Part shown: one piece after another, positions 57,255-64,000 of the stretch | Position numbering within the stretch: the stretch's first letter is position 1 | Layout of the letters: each line of letters begins with the position of its first letter | DNA from: Streptococcus infantarius subsp. infantarius ATCC BAA-102 | GTDB taxonomy: Bacteria; Bacillota; Bacilli; Lactobacillales; Streptococcaceae | Assembly (NCBI RefSeq): GCF_000154985.1 | Contig: NZ_DS572694.1 | Coordinates: 186,001-250,000, forward strand | Direction: 5' to 3' | DNA length: 64,000 nucleotides | The notes under the pieces: generated by a model | The model's database searches: none | The model's input: the letters and a program-made list of their open reading frames with translations, nothing else | What the model was told of the DNA's origin: nothing | Program-made: the position numbers and the translations under genes

Positions 57255-58067
57255 ATGAAGAAAAAACTAGGTTTAGCCATTTTAGCCAGTCTGTCACTTA
57301 TTTTATTGACACTTTTTACTGGCAAAACAACATTTGCAGATAGCGTATCTGAACAAGTCAAAAAAATTCAAGACGCTGGCGTTTTAAAAGTCGGTGTTAA
57401 ACAAGACGTTCCAAACTTTGGTTATTATTCAGCCGAAACTGGAAAATACGAAGGTATGGAAGTTGATTTAGCTAAAAAAATCGCTAAAAAATTAGGGGTT
57501 AAAGTTTCATTTACAGCAGTTACTCCTCAAACACGTGAAGCACTTTTAGATAATGGACAAATTGACATTTTGATTGCAACTTATACTATTACTGAAGAAC
57601 GTCAGGCTTCTTATGCGATTTCTGACCCTTATTATTATGATGAGATTGGTTTCTTGGTTAATAAATCAAAAGGTTATGATAGCATTGCTGATTTGGACGG
57701 CTTGACAATCGGTGTTGCCCAAGGTTCAACAACTAAATCAGCTATTGAAGAATATGGTGAAGCACACAATCTAAGCTTTAATTTTGTTCAACTCGGTTCA
57801 TATCCAGAATTAGCCATTTCACTTTATGCTAATCGTATCAGTGCTTTCTCTGTTGATAAATCTATCTTGACTGGTTATGTCAGCAAGAAAACAGAAATCA
57901 TTGACGAAGGGTTCAACACTCAAGAATACGGTATCGCAGCAACAAAATCTAATCAGTCTGTGATTGATTACATCAATGACTTACTTGCTGATTGGAAAGC
58001 TGATGGTAGTTTGCAAAAACTTTATGACAAATACGATTTAACGCCTGCAACGGCTGACGATAATTAA
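57255..58067 (+). CDS. glnH: Amino-acid ABC transporter substrate-binding protein without lipobox
   Basis: Extracellular binding protein (SBP_bac_3) of the glutamine/glutamate importer: 270 residues with GVLKVGVKQDVPNFGYYS, YEGMEVDLAKKIAKKLGVKV and GLTIGVAQGSTTKSAI. It has a signal peptide (MKKKLGLAILASL...TTFADS) but no Cys at all, hence no lipobox; Gram-positive binding proteins are usually lipid-anchored, so how this one stays at the membrane is unclear. AAGGAG 6 nt before the ATG at 57255 fixes the start over upstream in-frame codons. Second gene of the operon. Confidence 0.9.
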   Translation: MKKKLGLAILASLSLILLTLFTGKTTFADSVSEQVKKIQDAGVLKVGVKQDVPNFGYYSAETGKYEGMEVDLAKKIAKKLGVKVSFTAVTPQTREALLDNGQIDILIATYTITEERQASYAISDPYYYDEIGFLVNKSKGYDSIADLDGLTIGVAQGSTTKSAIEEYGEAHNLSFNFVQLGSYPELAISLYANRISAFSVDKSILTGYVSKKTEIIDEGFNTQEYGIAATKSNQSVIDYINDLLADWKADGSLQKLYDKYDLTPATADDN

Positions 58068-58083
58068 GAGAGGAGAGATTGAC

Positions 58084-58788
58084 ATGTTTTTATTAACCGA
58101 AGCTGCAAGTCCATTTGCCCTCTCACGTTGGGCAGATTTCTTTGCCAATTTTGGTGAATTTGCAAAAGGCTTCTTATATACGTTGGGAATGTCTATTTGC
58201 GCCTTGATTTTAGCTTTTGTTTTAGGGGTTATCTTTGGTGCTATGTCATCATCTAAGAATAGAGTTCTAAAAGCAATTGCCCGTGTTTATGTCGAAGTTT
58301 TCCAGAATACACCTCTTCTAGTGCAATTCGTTTTCGTTTATTACGGTCTTGCCATTATGACTAACGGTGTTATCATGATTTCAACATTCTTCACAGCTGT
58401 TCTTTGTGTTGGGATTTACCACGGTGCTTATATCGCCGAAGTTATTCGTTCGGGGATTGAAGCTGTGCCAAAGGGGCAAACAGAAGCTGCTCTTTCACAA
58501 GGATTCACTTATAGTCAAACCATGAGTTTAATTATCCTGCCACAAGCTGTGCGTACTATCTTGCCACCACTAACTAACCAAGTGGTTAACTTGATTAAAA
58601 ATACTTCTACTGTTGCTATCATTTCAGGAGCAGATATCATGTTCACAGCCAAAGCTTGGGCTTACGAAACAACCAACTATGTTCCTGCATTTGCTGGTGC
58701 AGCACTCCTTTACTTCATCATGTGCTTCCCACTAGCAACTTGGGCGCGCCACAAAGAAGAAGAAAACAAAAAATCATATTCAATTTAG
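58084..58788 (+). CDS. glnM: Amino-acid ABC transporter permease
   Basis: Membrane subunit of the glutamine/glutamate importer, 234 residues, about five helices. The EAA loop contacting GlnQ is visible as GQTEAALSQGFTYSQTMSLIILPQAVR (in GQTEAALSQGFTYS and LIILPQAVRTILPP, ~140-170). AGAGGAGAG precedes the ATG. Third gene, 16 bp after glnH. Confidence 0.92.
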   Translation: MFLLTEAASPFALSRWADFFANFGEFAKGFLYTLGMSICALILAFVLGVIFGAMSSSKNRVLKAIARVYVEVFQNTPLLVQFVFVYYGLAIMTNGVIMISTFFTAVLCVGIYHGAYIAEVIRSGIEAVPKGQTEAALSQGFTYSQTMSLIILPQAVRTILPPLTNQVVNLIKNTSTVAIISGADIMFTAKAWAYETTNYVPAFAGAALLYFIMCFPLATWARHKEEENKKSYSI

Positions 58789-58800
58789 GAGGAGAATTAA

Positions 58801-59448
58801 ATGTCAGTATTAACACCGACCAACCTTAGCTTCATCCTCCAAGGATTGTGGCTAACCATTTATATTTCATTTATTTCCATTGTACTCTCAACGCTTATTG
58901 GAACGGTTCTTGCCGTCATGCGAAATGGAAAAAATCCTGTACTTCATTTGATTTCAAGTATCTATATTGAATTTGTCCGCAATGTACCAAACTTGCTTTG
59001 GATATTCATTATTTTTCTTGTTTTCCAAATGAAGTCAACACCTGCTGGTATCACAGCCTTCACTGTCTTTACCTCTGCTGCTCTTGCAGAAATCATTCGT
59101 GGTGGTTTAAATGGTGTTGACCATGGACAAACAGAAGCTGGTCTAGCTCAAGGAATGACAAACTTCCAGATTTTTATCTACATTGTCTTCCCACAAGCTT
59201 TTCGTAAAATGTTGCCAGCTATCATTTCACAATTTGTAACAGTTATTAAAGATACTTCACTTCTTTACTCTGTTATCGCTATTCAAGAATTATTCGGTAA
59301 AAGTCAAATCTTGATGGGACGCTATTTCGAAGCCAGTCAAGTCTTTACCCTTTATGCTCTTATCGCTGCCATTTACTTTGTGATTAACTTTAGTATTTCA
59401 ACGATTTCTCGTCGCTTAGCTAAAAAATGGGAAAAAGCAGCCGAATAA
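58801..59448 (+). CDS. glnP: Amino-acid ABC transporter permease
   Basis: Second, non-identical permease subunit, 215 residues. EAA loop in GQTEAGLAQGMTNFQIF and VFPQAFRKMLP (~120-150). Probably forms a heterodimer with the preceding permease. AGGAGGAG 7 nt before the ATG; 12 bp after the previous gene; last gene of the operon, followed by a strong terminator. Confidence 0.92.
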   Translation: MSVLTPTNLSFILQGLWLTIYISFISIVLSTLIGTVLAVMRNGKNPVLHLISSIYIEFVRNVPNLLWIFIIFLVFQMKSTPAGITAFTVFTSAALAEIIRGGLNGVDHGQTEAGLAQGMTNFQIFIYIVFPQAFRKMLPAIISQFVTVIKDTSLLYSVIAIQELFGKSQILMGRYFEASQVFTLYALIAAIYFVINFSISTISRRLAKKWEKAAE

Positions 59449-59455
59449 AATAACA

Positions 59456-59488
59456 AAAAGCTCCAGCTTTAAAGCTGGAGCTCTTTTA
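59456..59488. terminator. Terminator of glnQHMP / VTT gene
   Basis: AGCTCCAGCTTT/AAAGCTGGAGCT, perfect 12-bp stem with T-tract on the plus strand and A-flank for the minus strand; touches the stop codon of the VTT gene. Confidence 0.9.
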
Positions 59489-60094
59489 TTGGAATAAAGT
59501 AAGCAAATAGCTAAGTCCTTTGTAACCAATAATCGTATAGAGATAGAGTGTGACAGGTTTTGTAATCAGGAAAATCGTAACGAATTTCTTAAACGACATT
59601 TTCGATAGCCCAGAAACCATGCAAAGAAAGTCATCTGGGAAACCAGGTAGAGCAAAAGCAGCTCCAAGAATCATCGCATAAGATTTCCCGTTATTCTTAT
59701 CCAAATAACCAATATACTTATCGTAAGTCTCTTGGGAAACAAAAGCCTTCACAAATGTTTCTCCGTAACGTCTCGCTAAAGCAAAGGCGATAAGAGAACC
59801 AATAAAGATACCGGTGAAGTTATAAACGAATCCCCAAATCGGACCAAAAGCAATATAACCGATCACACTGGTCATCCCACCAGGAACAATTGGATAAATT
59901 ACCTGAACCACTTGCAAAGCCATAAAAATCAGCGGTGCAAAGAGGCCAAGATTTCCTAAATAACTTTGGAAAAGCCCGCCAACTTGGAAGTAAGCTGGGT
60001 GCTGTTTGAAGAAAATAAACAAAGCAATGGAGATAATAAATCCAATTCCAGTTAAAATCTGAATGTATTTTCTCTGTGATCCTGTTTCTGTCAT
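59486..60094 (-). CDS. TVP38/TMEM64 (VTT domain) membrane protein
   Basis: 202-residue integral membrane protein of the VTT/DedA-like superfamily with about five helices. Characteristic segments: PGGMTSVIGYIAFGPIWGF, FALARRYGE and GFPDDFLCMVSGLSKMSFKKF. Some members act in lipid flipping or transport; the function here is unknown. GGGAGGGG gives a strong Shine-Dalgarno. Confidence 0.9.
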   Translation of the reverse strand: MTETGSQRKYIQILTGIGFIISIALFIFFKQHPAYFQVGGLFQSYLGNLGLFAPLIFMALQVVQVIYPIVPGGMTSVIGYIAFGPIWGFVYNFTGIFIGSLIAFALARRYGETFVKAFVSQETYDKYIGYLDKNNGKSYAMILGAAFALPGFPDDFLCMVSGLSKMSFKKFVTIFLITKPVTLYLYTIIGYKGLSYLLTLFQ

Positions 60095-60122
60095 CGCAGC
60101 CCCTCCCTTAATTGTCGTAGTC

Positions 60123-60230
60123 TTATCGTCGCCAACTGATGAGTTTTAACCCAAATACTTCTAATAGGTAACTAATCAAAGCAAGTGGTAAAACGATTAA
60201 TAGCAATATATACATAATCTTCTTTTTCAT
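60123..60230 (-). CDS. Possible 35-aa membrane peptide
   Basis: Minus-strand frame of 35 codons: MKKKIMYILLLIVLPLALIS then YLLEVFGLKLISWRR. It reads as a single hydrophobic helix with basic ends, suggesting a small membrane peptide. The Shine-Dalgarno (ATCAGA) is poor and no promoter is clear, so it could be chance. Lies between the VTT and PepSY genes. Confidence 0.35.
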   Translation of the reverse strand: MKKKIMYILLLIVLPLALISYLLEVFGLKLISWRR

Positions 60231-60306
60231 TCTGATATTACATTCAATTCAGCAATAAGATTGAATTCCTCTTTCATTTCATTCTTTACCAAGACCAAGC
60301 CAAGGC

Positions 60307-60609
60307 TTATTTTTTCTTGTAGTGTCGTTCGATGATAGAACCTGAAGAAGCATTGATAGTATAGGCATATGATTTTGAATTTGTTTCTAGTTTAACCACA
60401 TAAGTTGCTGCTAAACCAGTTCTACTTTTTACGAATTCTTGTGATTTTATATCCTTACTCTTAATTCCTGCGTTTTGGTAAGCAATTTGTTTGATATCAT
60501 TTGTCGTTAACTTATAGCCAAATTGATGATAAGCATAAGTTCCTAAAAGCCCCAAAGCAAGTGAACCAAGTAAGACAAGAATAGCCCAATACTTCTTAAT
60601 TCCTTTCAT
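60307..60609 (-). CDS. PepSY-domain membrane-anchored protein
   Basis: 100 residues: N-terminal signal anchor (~7-28, AILVLLGSLALGLLGTYAYH) followed by one PepSY-like domain (LTTNDIKQIAYQNAGIKSKDI...SYAYTINASSGSIIERHYKK). PepSY proteins are thought to inhibit or modulate proteases or sense at the surface. AGGAAAAG precedes the ATG. It lies beside a two-component system on the same strand, a frequent pairing. Confidence 0.82.
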   Translation of the reverse strand: MKGIKKYWAILVLLGSLALGLLGTYAYHQFGYKLTTNDIKQIAYQNAGIKSKDIKSQEFVKSRTGLAATYVVKLETNSKSYAYTINASSGSIIERHYKKK

Positions 60610-60767
60610 CTTTTCCTCGCTTCAATATTGTATCCATATTATAACGAAGATTACTTGAGAAAGCTTGGATAAAGTTTCGAAAAGCTGTGGCAAAAGTGTG
60701 GCAAGTTTTGGCCTCAATTTAGTTTATCTTATTTTAAGGAATCTCCCGCTTACAAAAGTGTAAGAAA

Positions 60768-60804
60768 AGAAAAACACCCATCTAGATACTTAATCTAAAT
60801 GGGG
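60768..60804 (-). terminator. Terminator of histidine kinase gene
   Basis: Minus-strand CCCATTTAGA/TCTAGATGGG stem, 7-nt loop, then TGTTTTTCTTTT. Confidence 0.78.
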
Positions 60805-60810
60805 ATTTCT

Positions 60811-62289
60811 CTAATATTGTCGCAGTGGAAGTCTAATGATAAAACATGTTTCTTGGTCATCTGAAGTCACTTGAATCTCACCGTGATGGCGGTCAATGAT
60901 TTCCTTAGTGATGGCAAGTCCAATACCAAAATGGCCTCCCTCACCTTTATAAAAGCGTTCAAAAAGATGAGCTTTATCCTTATCAGAAATAGCTTTTCCA
61001 TCATTTGATAAGCGAATTTCAAGCATTTGATTTTCTAACAATTCACAAGAAATGCTAACTATCTTTTTAGCGTAACGAACCGCATTTGATAAGATATTAG
61101 CAATAGCTCGCTCGATAAGTTTTTCATCAGCTTCAATATCTAGATAGTCAGAAGCAAATCGATGTTCAAAGACAAGACCATGCGCATCTGCTTTAGCTTT
61201 TAAGTGCCAACTCACATCGTAAAGTAAATCAACCATATTGAAGTTTTCTAGTTTCAAAGGTTGCTGAGCGGATTCCATTTTGGACAAAGTCAAAATACCA
61301 TCAACCAGCTCTGCCATTTTCCTGCTTTCGTCTAAAATCACACTAGCAGCTTCTTGGTCATCCGCAGCCACTCCTTCTTTAATAGCCTCTGCATAACCTT
61401 GAATGGACATGAGCGGAGTGCGCAGCTCGTGAGAAGAATTTTGAAAAAAGAGTTGCTGACTGCGCTGGTTAGCATCAATCATGTCATTCATCTTCTCAAC
61501 AGTCTGACCAACTTCGTTAAATTCACGGTAAGCAAAATTTTCTGGCTGCAAATCACCTTCACGGTTACCGACGCGTAAAATGTAAGATTTCAAAGCCCCA
61601 AAATGCTTATCTAATTTCCGTGAGGTTAAGAAGATGGTTATGATAGCAATCAAACCAACAATCACCATCAGCGAAAGCAGAAGGTAATTGATATAGGTTT
61701 CAAAGTCCGCAATCGGAGTGACATTAGCAAAGACAAAGACATAATAGTTTTGCGACTTACTGTCATCACTATCTTGCTTGATATAACTTTCTGAAAAGGT
61801 ACCAGGATATTCTTGCATCTTAACCATATAAGTCGAATCATAGACCTTGACCTTTTTAAAATGCTGCGAACTATTATCAAATTCATCATCAAACCAATCA
61901 ATCGACTTGTTATCTGAAAAGTAATCAACGACTTTCTCAGAAATTTGCTTTTCAGATAGATCATAGGTTGATGCTGAAATATATTTGATGTCAAACTTTT
62001 CATCAACGATGGCATAAGTAGTTTCAAAGATGTTACCATCTGAAATTTTTGGCAAATCCTCACCGACATACAGTGCATCTAAAGTATCGTATTGATTTTG
62101 AATCGCTGTAAAAGCTTCTTCAGCCAGAAACAACTTTAATAGCACATTAAAGACAAGCAAAATAATAGCAAAGGAAGTAATCAAAATCGTCAGTGGCTGC
62201 AAAAATAAGGTCGTTCGAAAACGCGATTGCCACCTTTTCTTCTTTAAGTGACTGTCTTTTTTAGTCTTTTTTCGTGAGCTTGAACCCAT
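60811..62289 (-). CDS. Sensor histidine kinase (two-component system)
   Basis: About 492 residues. Basic N-terminus (SSSRKKTKKDSHLKKKRW), helix 1 (~30-55), extracellular sensor domain (~56-190), helix 2 (~195-220), HAMP, HisKA with [19 protein letters not shown] (His ~290) and HATPase with NILSNAVRYAKK and FGIGLAITKEI. It overlaps the response regulator gene: starts at 62325 or 62289 are both within it; 62289 (MGSSSRKK) is preferred, though its Shine-Dalgarno is weak. Signal unknown; the PepSY protein downstream is a possible partner. Confidence 0.88.
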   Translation of the reverse strand: MGSSSRKKTKKDSHLKKKRWQSRFRTTLFLQPLTILITSFAIILLVFNVLLKLFLAEEAFTAIQNQYDTLDALYVGEDLPKISDGNIFETTYAIVDEKFDIKYISASTYDLSEKQISEKVVDYFSDNKSIDWFDDEFDNSSQHFKKVKVYDSTYMVKMQEYPGTFSESYIKQDSDDSKSQNYYVFVFANVTPIADFETYINYLLLSLMVIVGLIAIITIFLTSRKLDKHFGALKSYILRVGNREGDLQPENFAYREFNEVGQTVEKMNDMIDANQRSQQLFFQNSSHELRTPLMSIQGYAEAIKEGVAADDQEAASVILDESRKMAELVDGILTLSKMESAQQPLKLENFNMVDLLYDVSWHLKAKADAHGLVFEHRFASDYLDIEADEKLIERAIANILSNAVRYAKKIVSISCELLENQMLEIRLSNDGKAISDKDKAHLFERFYKGEGGHFGIGLAITKEIIDRHHGEIQVTSDDQETCFIIRLPLRQY

Positions 62290-62953
62290 AGCCCCAAACC
62301 GTTTCAATAAGGACATGACTCTCAACCCCTCTCAATTTTTTGCGCAGGCGTTTGATGGTATCATCTGTCACACGTGTCTCGACGTCACTTTCATAGCCCC
62401 ATACTTGACTCAAAAGGTCATCACGCGATATTGCCTCCTCGCTATGTGACAACAAAACTTTCAATAGCTCGAATTCTGTATTGGTCAGCTTGATGTGTTT
62501 TCCTTGATAAGTTGCAGAGCGGTCCTTATCTGAAAGCTCCAAACCTTCATAAGCAAGAGGTTTAGCCTCTTCATTTGTAGCTTCTTTAGCTACTGGTTGA
62601 CGTGCCAAAATGGCTCTGACACGCAAACTCAATTTCAAGGGTGAAAATGGTTTGGTAAAATAATCATCAACCCCAGCTGAAAATCCCTTCACAAAATCAT
62701 CATCACTATCACGCGCAGTTAAAAGAATAATCGGCACCTCAGAGCGTTTACGCAACATAGCCGCAATATTAATACCACTTGTTCCTGGCATCATGACATC
62801 AAGAACAACCACATCCGCTTCTTCTTCCATAAAACGTAAAAGCAACTGATCACCCGTTTCAAAGACTTCAACTTCTAAGCCTTGATCGCGTAAAAATGAG
62901 GCAATCAAATCACGAATATTCTTCTCATCATCTGCTACATAAACCTTTGCCAT
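62261..62953 (-). CDS. OmpR-family response regulator
   Basis: 230 residues. Receiver domain: acidic pocket YVADDEKNIRD, phospho-acceptor Asp in DVVVLDVMMPGTSG (~51), Lys in DDYFTKPFSPLKL; C-terminal winged helix with LTNTEFELLKVLLSHSEEAI and ETVWGYGFKLTKKD. GAGGTG lies before the ATG. Overlaps its kinase by about 29 bp. Not recognisable as a named streptococcal system from sequence alone. Confidence 0.92.
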   Translation of the reverse strand: MAKVYVADDEKNIRDLIASFLRDQGLEVEVFETGDQLLLRFMEEEADVVVLDVMMPGTSGINIAAMLRKRSEVPIILLTARDSDDDFVKGFSAGVDDYFTKPFSPLKLSLRVRAILARQPVAKEATNEEAKPLAYEGLELSDKDRSATYQGKHIKLTNTEFELLKVLLSHSEEAISRDDLLSQVWGYESDVETRVTDDTIKRLRKKLRGVESHVLIETVWGYGFKLTKKD

Positions 62954-63157
62954 AGAACACCTCGACTTGCTTAATTTCTTACCTTCATCATACCATAATT
63001 CCTCTCAAAAGCTCCAAAGCTAGCTAAACTTGCCACAAAAATCTTACAATTTGAGTCCCTGTTTTTCCTTGATTTCCCTGAAAAAGTAAAATAGAATTAC
63101 CCTGACCTAGTAAGAATTATTAGATTTTTTAGTATTAGATTTCAGGAGATAGCAAAA

Positions 63158-64000
63158 ATGGATGAAAAAATGATAGCAAATAAGATTTCTGGCTTATCAA
63201 GCAAAGAGGTTGAAGAACGTCTAAAAAATGGTCAAAATAATAAAATGGTCGACGAAAATGCGGCAACAACAAGCTCTATCATTCGCCAAAATATTTTCAC
63301 CTACTTCAATTTAATCTTTGCCATTATCAGCTTATTATTGATTATCGCTGGTTCTTTTAAAAGTTTAACTTTTTTACCTGTTATTATCATTAACATTATC
63401 ATCGGAATCGCTCAACAACTGCGCTCTAAAAAAGTATTAGACCAGCTGAATGTCATTTCAAAATCATCCTACCAAGTTATCAGAGATGGAAAATACCAAT
63501 CTGTCCCTATTGATGAATTGGTGCTTGATGACATCATTTTACTAGATGAAGGAAGACAAATTCCTGCCGATGCCACTTTAGTCGATGGGAAAGTATCTGT
63601 CAACGAATCTCTTCTAACAGGTGAAGAAGATGAAATCGAAAAAGTCATCGGTAGCGATTTAAAATCAGGTAGTTCTATTATCTCAGGAAAATGCCTCGCA
63701 AAACTAACCGCAGTCGGAAACGATTCATATGCCGCCAAACTAACACAAAAAGCTAAAGAAGTTAAACACAAAAAAACAGATATGATTCGCGCTATCGAAG
63801 GCATCATCAAATTTGCCGGAATTATCATTATCCCCATTGGTATTACCTTATTTAGCCAATCACTGTTTTTAAATCACAAAACATTTAGTGACAGTATCGT
63901 GTCAACAGTCGGCGCTCTAATCGGTATGATTCCTGAAGGACTTTATTTATTAATAACCGTTGCTCTTGCCATCAGTGCAATGAAATTGGCTAGAAAAAAA
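63158..64000 (+). CDS. P-type cation-transporting ATPase, C-terminus beyond window
   Basis: First 281 codons of an E1-E2 ATPase. Seen: N-terminal segment SGLSSKEVEERLKNGQNN, membrane pair 1-2 (~50-95), actuator domain with LLTGEEDEIE (TGES-like dephosphorylation loop, ~150) and RQIPADATLVDG, membrane helix 3, and the ion-site motif MIPEGLYLLI at ~265. The phosphorylation Asp lies outside. It resembles the Exp7-type cation ATPases of streptococci. AGGAGA 8 nt before the ATG. Ion specificity unknown; PEGL rather than CPx argues against copper or zinc. Confidence 0.88.
   Translation, partial: MDEKMIANKISGLSSKEVEERLKNGQNNKMVDENAATTSSIIRQNIFTYFNLIFAIISLLLIIAGSFKSLTFLPVIIINIIIGIAQQLRSKKVLDQLNVISKSSYQVIRDGKYQSVPIDELVLDDIILLDEGRQIPADATLVDGKVSVNESLLTGEEDEIEKVIGSDLKSGSSIISGKCLAKLTAVGNDSYAAKLTQKAKEVKHKKTDMIRAIEGIIKFAGIIIIPIGITLFSQSLFLNHKTFSDSIVSTVGALIGMIPEGLYLLITVALAISAMKLARKK

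Overview
The window looks like the chromosome of a low-GC streptococcus. The gene neighbourhoods ppc-ftsW-(tuf)-tpiA, hprK-lgt-DUF948-YtxH, vicRKX-rnc-smc-ftsY and glnQHMP are all streptococcal, and several proteins (DUF3270, an SPJ_0845-like peptide, two FemAB proteins of MurM/MurN type) belong to families typical of the genus. Protein character and gene order suggest the Streptococcus bovis/equinus (gallolyticus) group, but that is inference and no 16S gene is present. No tRNA, rRNA, CRISPR array or prophage is visible.

Layout. 1-5.6 kb: a P-type Ca2+/Mn2+ ATPase cut by the left edge and preceded by a textbook yybP-ykoY manganese riboswitch, then DUF1934, a TauE/SafE permease and a divergent HD phosphohydrolase. 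5.6-9 kb: a Cof phosphatase and two peptidoglycan-branching FemAB transferases in one operon with a candidate cre site. 9-18.1 kb (minus strand): tpiA, tuf, an IS30-type element, an ECF sigma/anti-sigma pair, ftsW and ppc. The IS and the ECF pair sit between ftsW and tuf, which I recall as neighbours in other streptococci, so this is the main accessory insertion. 18.4-24 kb: pepF, glutathione peroxidase, two membrane-anchored cell-wall hydrolases (GH25 and amidase), YbaK deacylase and a histidine phosphatase. 24-30.5 kb: HAD phosphatases, lysS, a frameshifted drug exporter with a divergent TetR regulator, and YdbC. 30.5-35.5 kb: ahpCF and two U32 (tRNA-hydroxylation type) proteins. 35.7-42 kb: DUF3270, the hprK-lgt operon, PspC, SprT and Tex. 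42.2-48.7 kb: a possible metal-related permease operon, a 56-codon membrane gene missed by length cut-offs, ftsY, two Cof phosphatases, a decayed surface-protein gene and a Nudix hydrolase. 48.7-56.2 kb: smc, rnc, vicX, vicK, vicR. 56.4-59.5 kb: the glnQHMP amino-acid transporter. 59.5-64 kb: a VTT membrane protein, PepSY protein, a second two-component system and a second P-type ATPase cut by the right edge.

How it fits together. The window is rich in envelope functions (FemAB pair, FtsW, Lgt, GH25, amidase, VicRKX, ECF sigma). A near-consensus WalR/VicR box lies upstream of the GH25 gene, linking it to vicRKX in the same window. The glnQHMP promoter carries a CodY-like box abutting the -35 and a perfect GlnR box just downstream of the start point, giving two nitrogen inputs. 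Several genes have a consensus -10 element only 6-9 nt before the start codon and little or no Shine-Dalgarno sequence, so they may be leaderless mRNAs. Three genes are broken: the IS30 transposase, the MFS exporter and the gene at 47.4-48.2 kb.

The most unusual features are the ECF sigma/anti-sigma pair with its probable autoregulated promoter, and a structured, Shine-Dalgarno-less leader between rnc and smc.
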